64,000 nucleotides of DNA from Dirofilaria immitis (taxonomy: Eukaryota; Nematoda; Chromadorea; Rhabditida; Onchocercidae): NCBI GenBank assembly GCA_024305405.1, contig JAKNDB010000067.1, positions 1,572,001-1,636,000 on the forward strand, given 5' to 3'. Position numbers and translations under genes: made by a program. Positions 1-11,600 of this stretch are shown here, one piece after another (the stretch's first letter is position 1; each line of letters begins with the position of its first letter). Below the pieces are notes generated by a model. That model saw only the letters and a list, made by a program, of their open reading frames with translations, was not told the DNA's origin and did no database searches.

Positions 1-1236
1 AAACTATCATCAATTTATCTTTTGGTCAAAATTTTCTTATCTCAAAATATTGATCTATTTTGTTAGATAATTGTAAATTAGATCAATAAAATATCGATAT
101 TATTAGGCATTTGATATATTACAATATTCAAATTTTTGAATATTGAACATCATTTAATCACTTATCAGTAAGCCATGTCATCCGGAACGGAGAATGATCG
201 TATAATCGAAGGTTACGATATATCATCACTTAACCAATAGTAGTGGTGATCTCATATCTTTGGAACAATCGGGGATAATCGGGCAGTATGGCATATCATT
301 TAATCTCAGTATTCATAGACTATATCTACGGATCGATGATATGATTAGTGTCGATAAGTCATATCACTGCGAATAATCGCAAAGTGGATTCAATCTAATC
401 AAATAAAAATATCTTTATAAATACATTGGAGAAATATATCATTTTGTTTGTTATTGTTATAATTTCTATCATAAAATTTAAAAAATTAAAAGAAATTTTT
501 CTTTTTTTTCTCGCCTTTAACCTATAAAAAAAAAAAGATTGCTTCAATAAAAATGATTAGAAATAATTCAATTCATTTAATTTAATTCACTCAAATAAAT
601 CAATCATATCTTATCAGCTCCTATTCATTCCATTCCATCTGCTGCATATTTTTATTAATTATCCTTTTTATCATTACTTCTTATTTATTAAACTTCAGAA
701 ACTTTTTAGTCAATAAATTATTAGTTATTATATTTTAAAACTTATTATTATTATTATTATTATTATGAAATAATCGGTGGAATATCTTTTACTCTTTCAT
801 TCATCTAAGAACTTCTAATATTATTATTATTACTATTATTATTATTATTATGATTATTTACTGATGAAGAGCTCTTAAGCTAAATCTAACAAGCTGCTCA
901 ATTGTTGGAGAAGAATGAGTAAGTTATTAATATCTAGTATTTCATATCTCGAGAATAATGAAGTGAGAAAATGAGGAATGATTGGTACTTATTTAACAAT
1001 AATAAATATCAATTCCTTCCATCAATATGACTATATATTCAATTTGCTTTGCTTTAATTTGAAATTGAAAAAAATCAACGAAAATTGATAAATTTTTTTT
1101 TCGAAATTTCACAAAAAATTCTAAAAAATTATTATATTTTCAATCTAAACGATTATATCATGTGTTAATTAATAACAGATGAATAATATCTATGATTTAA
1201 ATAACAGCTACGTGATAATCACGTAAAACATGACCC

Positions 1237-1362
1237 TCACGTGACGTACGGGAATAATGATTGACACAAAACATGGGCCAACGCGACGTAAGAATAATGA
1301 CGGACGCAAAAATTCAACCCCAACGAGACAAAGGGAGATAACGGAAGGGGCCAACAAAGATA
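1237..1362. repeat. Imperfect ~41-bp direct repeats with a CACGTG palindrome
   Basis: Three degraded copies begin near 1240, 1281 and 1322. Each has a GACGTA- or GAGACAAA-type start, then an A-rich TAATGA or GATAACGG block, then a GGGCCAAC or ACCCCAAC end. The first copy follows the 8-base palindrome TCACGTGA at 1237-1244. The patch is richer in G and C than its surroundings. It may be an old tandem repeat or a cluster of bHLH/bZIP-type sites; function is inference only. Confidence 0.4.
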
Positions 1363-1511
1363 GGAAAAATCGTTGCATGCAACATTAACCTTTGAATTGA
1401 CAATGTATGCATGCATATGCTGCATTCAAGTGTATATGTTGCGTGCATCCGTGTTCTGTATGGTATGCGCATAGTTCGTTTCCCGTGCAGTTGCATAAAA
1501 GGATAACTCTG

Positions 1512-1542
1512 AGCATGCAGCATGCAGCATGCAGCGTGCAGT
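1512..1542. repeat. Short GCATGCA tandem repeat
   Basis: The unit AGCATGCAGC recurs about three times in a row (GCATGCAGCATGCAGC and neighbours). It is a short simple repeat with no sign of function. Confidence 0.5.
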
Positions 1543-2394
1543 AGCGATAGCAGTAACAGTAGGTGCCGTTGCACTATTATCGATTAAATGATGGATGCAT
1601 TAGGTGTGTTGGCGCTTCTGATTCATTTTCATCCTTTATTTTCTCTGCAACCTATGCATAGTCATTAGCTGCCGTTACTATTTACTTCGTTTCTTTTCTT
1701 CTCTACCAATATTTTTTTATTTATTTTCTTTCCATTTTTTTCTTTGCATATCTTTTGATGTTATTGATAGCAGGCTTCGCAATATTTCCATTCTTGTAAA
1801 CATCCAAATTTATCACGGTTAAGCTGCTATTCAGTTTGGTAACAATTTACCCGTACCCATACCGGGTGGGTAATTTTGAAATGGGTATAATTGGAATGGA
1901 TTTTTTTGTTTTTTCTAAAATAGAAATTTGATATATTTTTTTATGCATTTTAACATATTGCTATTATTTAAAAAAATTTTGATTTAATTTTTGCGAAAAT
2001 TTGTTAGAAATTTTTATTTATTTATTTTTGCATCAAATTTTTATTAATATTTTAGAGAAAAGATTTTGAAATTTATATAATATATAGAAAGTATTTTATA
2101 TTTTTTTTGTTTAAATTTAATCGGAATCTTAAATTTAGCACAAATAATGATAATAATATGTCTGATATGATATGATGTGATATTAATGATGGCCATAATT
2201 TTTACGATTATAATTACTGTCCATCAAATGTATTTGTTATTCAAGAAGAGAATATTTATAAATCATTTTTTTTTTTTATGATTTAAATTTGTTCAAATAA
2301 TATAGAGCCTTATGAAAACATTCCACGTCACCTTTCTGATTTGTAGTGAATATTATAGCAAAAAAATTTTTATTCTTCAAATAAATATCCAATC

Positions 2395-2790
2395 TCGATA
2401 TTCGTCTGATTTCTGAAAAATATCATCAAGCGTACGTTCTTGCAACAGGCACGATAAGGTCATTCATATCCGTCTAAAATACAATATATCACTAAGCTCA
2501 TATTTTTGCGATAAGCATCTCGCGTGATTCATATCAATTGATATATATGTCGCCAAAGCTCATTTTCTTTAATAAGACCATTCATTTCCGTCTGATACAT
2601 ATATCATCAAGCCCATGTTCGTACGACAGGCATCTCGCCTAATTCATAATCTTCTAATATATATGTCGCCAAGCTCATGTTCTTGCGATAAGGTCAGTCC
2701 TATTCATCTAATATATACATCGCGAAGCTTATGTTCTTGCGATAGGCATCGCCAAATTTATAACTAATAAGCATCTCGTCGATTTTATGC
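2395..2790. repeat. Imperfect tandem array, ~60-65 bp units
   Basis: Five or six diverged copies share a core close to ATCGCCAAGCTCATGTT, followed by CTTGCGATAGGCATCTCGC and an AT-rich tail ending in ATATAT. Copies begin near 2424, 2490, 2551, 2608, 2667 and 2722. Some units end in GGCATCTCGC and others in AAGGTCATTC, so there may be a two-unit higher-order period of about 125 bp. Divergence between copies suggests an old minisatellite. No coding role. Confidence 0.7.
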
Positions 2791-3636
2791 CTTTCTATTA
2801 GGCATTAATTTTGTTATTCAACAAATATCATTCAATAGTTCTTTTTTTTATCGTTTTTTTCCGTTTTACAAAATGTACTGAAAAAGAACGAACGATGAAG
2901 GAAGAGGCATCGCTATTTTTCCTCCATCTTTTTCAGCATTATTCGTCATCTGTCAACAGCTCTAATGCATTCGCATTTCAGATTTAAGATTCAGATTCAG
3001 ATTCAGATTCTTTTTTTCTCTCTCTCTCTCTCTCTTCAAAATATATATTTTAACTGTTTTTTTCTTATTACTTAAAAAGAATGTGAAAGAATGCAATGTC
3101 ACGTTGATTAAAGAATAGAATATGTGTACTCCTTTAATGAAATATTTCATATTTTAATTTTTTTCCTCTTTTCTCTTTCTCGTTCTATTTGTTGAAATTA
3201 GGATGATTATTATTATTTTTCTCTCTCTCTCTCTCTTCTTTTCCAATAAACGAATCAATTTAGTGTTACTTTTCTCTTTCGTTATTCTATTATTTCATAT
3301 GTAAGCCAAAATATGCAAATAAATTTGACAGATTTAAAATTGATTAGACTACAATTCTATGTTGTTTATTTTGAATAATTTTGTTGTTTCAAGCTTGTGT
3401 ATCGTAGGTAAATTATCATTCCAATATTTTCTACCAATATGAAATGTTAGGATAGCTTAATTATTATAATCTTCTCGGCAATCTTATCTATTTTTATAAA
3501 TTAATTGCTCATGAAGTAATACATTAAGGATTAATTGGTTTTTGTTGATGTTACTCATCTAAATAATAATTATAAAAATGTTATAGCAATATACTATAAC
3601 TCTACCTCTAAAACATTTTAAAATAAATATGAATTG

Positions 3637-3639
3637 CTC

Positions 3640-3684
<45 letters not shown>
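3637..3684. repeat. (CT)n microsatellite
   Basis: Nearly uninterrupted CT dinucleotides, with one CA and one GT variant, followed by poly-T. It lies about 115 bases upstream of the FRM-1 trans-splice acceptor. Confidence 0.9.
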
Positions 3685-3785
3685 TTTTTTTGTTTTTGTT
3701 TTTCTTGTTTTTTTTTTTTTGCTTTAATGGAAAAATTTATTTTTATGTTAAATTTTAGTGAAAATAATTGAATAATTTTTTTTTC

Positions 3786-3796
3786 TTAATTATAGA
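3786..3796 (+). promoter_or_regulatory. Probable spliced-leader acceptor of the FRM-1 gene
   Basis: A T-rich run ends in TTATAG with the AG at 3794-3795. The start ATG follows only five bases later, at 3801. A 3' splice site this close to a start codon, with no coding frame upstream that it could join, is typical of nematode SL trans-splicing. An upstream 5'-UTR exon joined in cis is the alternative. Confidence 0.55.
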
Positions 3797-3800
3797 ACAA

Positions 3801-6232
3801 ATGGGTAAGAAGGCAACGGAAGATGAGATTGGTAATATTCAACAAATGACGGATAAGCAACCTGCAACTGTACAATTTCTTGATTTTACCAAGCATATCT
3901 TTTACGTATCGGTTAGTTTATTATTATTTTATTATATATTAAAGTTAATTTTAAAATGAGAAATTTATTTATTTAAATAATTTTAAAGTACACATATAAA
4001 ATTCTTTCAAATTCTTTTAAACAATTTAAAAATATGATAGTTGATAATATTGATAGCAATATATTTGAATAATATTTAATAAATAAGTTCATTTTTTCCT
4101 CACAAATTTTTATTTTTTTATTTTTATTTTTGCATCTTGCTATTTTCTCTAAATTACAATTTGATACTCTACTGTTGAATCTGTTTCTAAATCATTTATC
4201 TTTTTTTTTTCTAAATCATTCATCCTTTTTTGTTATTTTGTTTTCAGAAAAAATTGATTTTTTTTTGTAAACGACATGTAAGTTTTATTCCCAGAGATGA
4301 GTCATTTTGCATAATTTGAAACTTTTCTGTTTTTTTACTTCCGCCTTGTTGTGATTCATAATAAAAGATATCAAGCTCTATAAGGTCATAACTTTTGTTA
4401 TTGCATTTTACGCAGTTCAGGATGAAAAAAATCGGGATGTAAAATTAAAATTTCGAAAATTTGACGAAAAATTTGAGAAAGTTGTAGCATTATGTCATGG
4501 ATATGCTTTAGTTAGTAAACAAAATTTATTTTTCGAAATATTTCACTTCACTGAATTAATTTCATCTCTTTAGAAAAAAGCTGAAGGAGGCGAACTATTT
4601 GATAAAGCATGTGCATTTATCGGTCTCTCAGAAAGGGATTATTTCGCATTATCTTTTAGCGATGATGAGGGCAATCAAGTAAGTTCATAAATCACTTTCT
4701 CAAATTGTCATGGCATGATTCTTATTAACTGATTGATTCCTTATTAAAATGATGGCCAAAAGTGATAGAATTCAGCTAAAAATATCTTCAAATTAAAATT
4801 ATCCATACACCGAGATTATGTTTTTTATATTTTTTTTTATTTTTCTAACATCTGTTATAGAAAAAATCGATAAAAGTATAGAAAATTTATTTTTGTTGCT
4901 TTGATAAGTTTTGAATACTTTAATATTAGACATTTTTCATAGGTCATAGGTCATTATACGATTAACTCGTATAGTTTTCTTTCTGTAGCAACAATAATGA
5001 TAATTCTTGTATGGTTTTCAGCCGATTGAGTATTCTAAGTCATATGAATTTTTATCATTTTCAAAATCTATTTATGACTTGTCAGTTTTTATAAATTGAT
5101 AGTTATCATTTCTAGCGCATATATTCGATTTTGAAAATTTTTCAGCATTGGATCTATGACGATAAGCGAATTTCGAAACAGTTAAAAGGTATTGCATGTT
5201 AATTGGTTTATAAGTTAGAAATAATTTATTTGTAGCTTATTAATTTCCAAAAAATTTATAATTGTTATTTTTGATTCTATCACTATAATAATGCTCAACT
5301 CTTTATCGGAGTACAACGATTGATTGACATGGGAATTCGTATTATAGATTTGAATATGAGTGAAAAATATTGTATGGTTGAAATCTTGCAGTTAAGGGAG
5401 CAATTTTTTCTTTAGATACTTATATCAAAAATAAACAATTTTCTCATAAATCTTTATAGAATTCGTTTTGTTTGTTTTGCTTAGGCTATCTTTTTTAGGA
5501 CGAACCGAACTTATTTCTAGTTTGATGGGGTAAAGTTTGTAATTGTTTGTGATTTGATGGATTTATCATCCTTAAAAATATATTGCCTATCCTAATCATA
5601 TCAAAGTGATTTCTTCATTAATTTCTCATAGGTTGTCTGCGATTTATTGATTTAGATATTTCAAATTTCACTTTATAGTTCATTGACTTTATTCAAGATG
5701 TCCTTTTTGATAATTAAGGGAATAAATAAAAAAGAGTTTTGAAAGGCTGAAATGAAATAAACTCAAAAATTCTGGAAATTTGATGCGAAACGGGAACGGT
5801 AATATTATTCAGATATCATAAAAACTGCTTTAATTGTATAGAATTTACAAAATGAATTAACTAGTTCATTTATATTTAAGGCTTGAGATCAAAAATGCGA
5901 TATATCTGAAATGTATTTTTCAAAATCAGTTAGTTATGAAGAAAATGAATTCAGTATTGATAATAATAGCTCTTCCCTTTTTTTCTTTTCATCTCTTCAT
6001 ATATGATTTCTTTCATTCCATTTATTTATTAGACACATTTTTTTTTACCAAATATTTGTCACCCAAATAATTCCCAATCAAAAACATCTGGAAATTATGG
6101 AAACGATCCAGTGGTGACATTGATTTTACTATTTTGGATAGGCAAGCACAAGATTGTTTTTTGCTTTATCCATTATTCTAAGATTATCCTAAGATAAAGT
6201 TGAATTTGAAATGAAATCAAATGCACTATGTT

Positions 6233-6275
<43 letters not shown>

Positions 6276-6276
6276 C

Positions 6277-6307
<31 letters not shown>

Positions 6308-8698
6308 ATCTGTGATCTTGGAAAAGGATGACAACGGTTTCTAAATTTTTCAGGTCACCCATGGAATTTCAATTTTAAGGTGAAGTTTTATCCACCGGAA
6401 CCGGCAACATTGGCTGAGGATAGGACACGTCATCTTTTATGTTTGCAAGTTCAGCATGATATTTCCACTGGCAAGTTAGTATTTTATCGCTCTTACTTAA
6501 ACAACTTTTATTTTCTATTGAAGCTCTTGGCAACTTTTTTAAATTTTAAAATTAATTAAATTTCCTGCAAATTATTGGAAACTTTCAGGCTTCCAGCTAC
6601 TCTTGCCACACATGCCTTATTAGGTTCATATGTCGCTCAGTCTGTGCGAGGTGATTACGAGCCCTCCTTAGAGTATATCGATTTCCTCAAAAATTGTAAT
6701 TTGGCTCCTTTGCCAAATGAAACACTGTACGAAAAAATTGAAGAATTGCACAGACATCACAAGTAAACTTATTTGGCTTCTATCATTTACTTTTTTAATA
6801 AAGTAATGCATTTCTCTTCAAATTTCATAATAATTCAAGTTGTTATAAAAAAATTTAGGATAAAAATATTATCGCTCAAATTTAAACAACACTTTATGAT
6901 TAATTAGAGTTGAAACGAAGAATGTTTGAAAAGAATTAAAAACGTATAAACAGTCAAAAAGACAGTTTGATTTTATTCGCTCCGTGTTTTTTCATTGACA
7001 GAAAATTTGTAGAGGCCAAACGCCAGCTGAAGCAGATTTACATTATCTGGAAAATGCCAAGAAGTTGAGTATGTATGGCGTTCAACTTTTTTCATGCAAA
7101 GGTTTGAGTAATATAATTTTTGCTCATTTCCAAAATTTTATTTAAAACATTTTTTGTAAAGTTTTAATTCATTTTGCTCAAAATGGAGTGAGATGGTTGA
7201 AACTAAAAAATAAAGCAGTTCGTATCGAGTCACGTATTAAACTGGAACGTGAGATGCGCGGATGAATAGATGGTTCTCGATCATCAGAATTTAAGTGAAC
7301 TAAATAATTCATGTCGAGAATCTACTATTTCTATAGGATGAAGTTGTCTTGGTTATAATTCTAAATAAGGAAAAGTAAAGATAAGCAGTTCGATTACTAT
7401 GAAATAACAGTTCGGCTCATGTAAAAAAATGGACTAACAATAAATGTTGCAGAGACATACATGGTCATTCATATTTATGACGATCAATAAGTGGAAATAT
7501 GTGAAGTTTTTTTCTATGTTTTCAGGATGCGAAAAGTACGCCTGTTCAAATTGGCATCAGTGCCCATGGCATTAATATATATCTCGATCAGATTCGTGTC
7601 CACCGTTTTCTCTGGCAAAATATCATCAAAATTGGTTATCGGCGTAATATCTTTGTAATCAAAGTCAAACCTGGTGAAGTCAGTTCTGTGATACTTTTTG
7701 ATAGAATAAAGCAAACTAGATTTAAAAATAATAGTTTTTTTGAATTTCATTTAGAAACAAAACATTATTTAAAATTATCCAAATTAATTCTAAATTTTTT
7801 TTCAAGCTTGAGAAGAATGAATCGACAACTGCGTTCAAATTACCTGATTATGAAGCAGCAAAACGAGTTTGGAAATGTGGTGTCGAGCATCATACGTTCT
7901 TTAGGTTCACTTATTCATTTAATTATTTTTATGCTACATGTTAATAAATTTATTATTAACATGAGATTTAGTTTTTCTATTTTGTTGTTTGTGTCTTGTT
8001 ATCAGAAATTGGTTATTCAATACATTAGCATATCTGTACCATTTTAATGTTTTATGCATTAAGCTGTTTAATAGTTATTTTTTCTATCTTCCAATGGTTT
8101 AGAATAATTTATTGGTTGAATTGCATGCTAATATGGTCAACGCAATCATTGCTTTATAGTTTTTTGATATTGCAAAGTTACAGATTGATTCAACCAGAAG
8201 AAAAGCCACACAAAGGTTTGTTCCGTTGGGGTTCGGCTAGATTCCGCTATCAAGGCCGCACTCAATTTCAGTCAAAAATGGCTTCGCAGATGTTCTGCAA
8301 TAATCAACCGATTCAGCGTTCGCAAAGTGTTCGTATGGCTGAGGATGATAGAAATAGTATGATGACTATTTTAGATTTTCTCTAGATTACTTTTAAGAAT
8401 TTTGTTTTAGACATAATTGAATTTAAGAAAAGCTTTTTGCGCCATTTTCCCATTTTATGGGACCAACAAAGGAAATATTTTGATTCCCATAATCATTTTA
8501 AATCTCAGAATTCATTATCATTGAGCTTTGCGATCCAGGTAAATTTTGGTGTCAGGGAAAATTTTATTTAGTGAAAATTTTATTAAGTTATTGATTCTTA
8601 TCACTTTTTTTGCAGCCGTTCCGGTTTCAGTAAGTCAAACTCTTCCACTGATATATTCCGAGGATAGAACTTGTAGAGAGTTAGGATGGCGAAGCAAT
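3801..8698 (+). other. frm-1: FRM-1 exons 1-10: FERM plus FERM-adjacent module
   Basis: Ten exons encode the canonical head. The F1 lobe comes from exons 1-4, F2 from exons 4-6 and F3 from exons 6-8. Exon 6 has six T's at 7087-7092. Reading five gives a QLFHAKD junction that matches the family consensus and restores phase 0 into exon 7 ([10 protein letters not shown]). Exon 9 carries the FERM-adjacent signature [12 protein letters not shown], which in vertebrate 4.1 proteins is a phosphorylation-regulated segment. The long frames at 7688-8047 and 8047-8385 only partly overlap real exons 8 and 9 and run through introns. Confidence 0.88.
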
Positions 8699-11600
8699 GT
8701 AAGTTGTTTTAACTTCTAAGAATATAGCCAAGAACAGAAAACGAGGCCTTTCCTTTGTTCTACAAAGAAATAATGATGATTTTTTTGCTATTCTCTTTTT
8801 ATATGATTTGTAAATTTAAATTTTTGAATCTGGCATTTTTATTTTTCTGATTATATATGAATAGATTTTTTTCCATATCCATTTACTGAGTAGATAATTG
8901 GAGAGATGTGATCAAAAGAAGTAGCATAATTTATTAAATAATGATACTGAAGAGAAACCAAAAGTAGAGGAAGTGATTAATTTTAGTAAAATTTTAGTAA
9001 TTTTTTTATTTTTCGTTATTATGAGAAATTACAATTATTAATCATGTTTGATTCAATTTGTATTTCCCATCATTTCACAATGGTTACTTTCAGCAGATGA
9101 TTTCGCCGGAAAAGATGTATTCAATGCATGTCACAGATGATACGCAGAACGTTGAAAATAATGCAATGTTAAACGGTGCAGAGGTGGGTAACACCAATAA
9201 TACTTCAGGAAAACTGCTTGATAATGTTTATTCTTCTGATATTTTTGCTACTTCTGTTGCAACTACTGTTACTAGTAATGCTGCTATCACCACTAGTACT
9301 ATTGTTACAAGTACTGGTAATACTGCTGCTGATCAGTATTCCAAACAGACTTCGTCATTTCATGCTTCTCCTAATTCTACAAAAGTTTCCCGCAATACCG
9401 GTCCCTTCATGCATGAATTTTCGGATGATAGTATTCCGCGCTACAAATCAGATGATTTATTCGAGAATAGAGCAAATATATCAGCTCTGCGGAAAGACAA
9501 CGATGCGGGATTTTTACCAGTTAAAGATACTGCCGTTGTTTATCATCCTGGACATTATGAGCAAGAAATGACTGGAAGTCGTGGTATTCGTGAACCACCA
9601 GTTGAACTAGGAGATGATTTTGTCCTAGTTCATAGACCAAAATTAACATCAACAGGGAAAATATTTCATCATAACGGTGCAGAAACCAACATTCTTATAA
9701 GGGAGGAAGATATTGAAACATATCCAGTACCTTGCTTGCCCTGTTCCACTAGCGAAAAGAAAGATTTCGAAAAAAGAAATTTGAACGTGAGAAATATTTA
9801 GGAACAGATGATTATAAATTAAAAGTGAATAAAGAGAACTATCCAACAAATGAAAACTTCAAGGGACCTATTTTGCATATGGAACGTAGTATGGAACTGC
9901 CGACAGAACCGCTGACAACTTATGTTTACGTCTATAATCAAGGATATTATGATACAGTAGATCCAAACCGAACAGATATCGATGAAAAAGGCAACATGCG
10001 ATATTGGCTTCGTTGTTACAGAAAACCGGAAAAATCTCAAACAAAATTATTAAAAAGAAAAAGTATAGAAACTAGGAAAAATACAGAGAAGAATAAGAGT
10101 AAACTAGTCAGAGATAATCAAGCGGCTAGTAAAATTGGATCTATGAATGAACAAGAAAATGAGACGCAGAAAATTGCGCTCATTCATGTTAAACAACCAG
10201 GTCATGAAAGACAGATCGTGCAATCAAGCTATTATAATATGGAATCACCTGAAAAAGACTTCCAGAAACGGCATGCTTGAAGGAAGTAAATCTGTAACAG
10301 TTGGAATCGATGCGGATAAAAGTTTCAGTAGCGATATTATGGAAGAAACTTATGATTCTACACAACCGAAGCAAACTTGTCGTCTTTTTATCAGCACGTC
10401 AGACAGTGGCCATGTTAGACCTGGAGCATATGGAGTACCTTCAACCTCTCATGATGAATTGCTGCATAACATTAGACGTGAAGAAGAACTTCCATCTTTG
10501 CCAATTCATGAACATGCTGCGATTTGTCATCCCGGTATATCGGTTATTAAAGATAGAAAACGTCGAAAGTTTTTGATTCGAAAGGAAAAACAAAAACATC
10601 GTCAAGTGAAACATCAACCGATGCAGAGGTGCCAATTGATGAAAGAAAAAATATACATCAGTTATTCATATATCTGATGCGGATAAAAATAATTTAGCTG
10701 ATGTTGATGATGTTGAAAAAGGAGCAATAAATGAGAAAATCGCAAAAAACATATGAAATATGAAATGGAAGAAAAGAAATATCTCGATCAGATGAAAGGT
10801 GGCTTCGCAGTGGATTCTGAAATGCAGAAATCTACGCATAAAATCAAAAAGATACAAAATTAGATGATGTACAAAATATACAAAGTGAAAATAATCATCA
10901 AAAAATGAAAGCTGTATTGTATCTTAGCAAAGATCAAGGTAAACCATTGTCTAGTAATATGAAAGCAAAACCGGCTCTCAGAAAAACCGAAGAATCAAAA
11001 GATGTTAAGCATGCGATGCTACCGGTATACAATGAATTAGCTACTGGCAATTTATTGGAAAAGTCTGAGAAGGCAAAACGGTCTGAACAGTCACAAATTG
11101 AGCATATTCTCGACAATACACCTCCTCCAGTGAAGTTATCCCGAATTAATGAGATTTCATTTCAACCTATCCATCTTGTAGTAAAAGTACAAAATCAAGT
11201 ACAAAATCCATCACGTAATTATAGAACGTTTAAAAGAGCAAAACATGGAGGCACTGTGGAATTTGTCGCGAAAGAAAATATTGATCCTGCGAGTTACAAA
11301 TATGAATGTACTCCTTATCAAGGACCTTTGGAAATCATACATTTTGAAAATGGATTACAATTCGCGCCAATTCATGATTATTCCGCTGTATATCATCCTG
11401 GTAACACTTATGTGAAATCACGCAAAATAAAGAAGCGAACGAATGCTTCAGAATTTCAGAATGAACACAAACCTAGTCCTATGAAAATCAAGCAAACTGC
11501 TGTGTTGCATCTGAACAAAGATGATTCTGATGCCAAACATCAAGAAGAAGAAAAGAGTGATAGCGGAGCTTTTCTGTCGAAAAATGAAAATCTAGTAACC

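Larger units (their letters stand above)
1..3790. other. 5' intergenic region upstream of the FRM-1 gene
   Basis: No coding region is supported here. Open frames are short and have no recognisable protein. The stretch holds TTA-triplet runs near 748-766 and 823-850, a slightly GC-richer patch at about 1195-1560 with imperfect repeats, an imperfect tandem array at about 2395-2790, and CT tracts near 3017-3035, 3217-3235 and 3637-3684. The promoter of the downstream gene presumably lies here, but no core element can be named. Because the mRNA is probably trans-spliced, the transcription start cannot be inferred from the start codon. Confidence 0.6.

Noticed and set aside
1237..1574. Minus-strand frames in the GC-richer patch
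   Set aside because: Short, low complexity (MHAACCMLHA from GCATGCA repeats), no splice partners.
3768..3800. Upstream ATG at 3768 in the same frame as FRM-1
   Set aside because: It lies before the TTATAG acceptor and would encode a Phe/Leu-rich string from the polypyrimidine tract. The ATG at 3801 fits the family start.
7688..8385. Two long + strand frames in the FERM region
   Set aside because: They run through introns. Only 7807-7904 and 8184-8356 are real exons, and exon 8 is read in a different frame.
10301..10576. Alternative frames inside FRM-1 exon 11
   Set aside because: They are shadows of the true frame, which shows the repeat motif.
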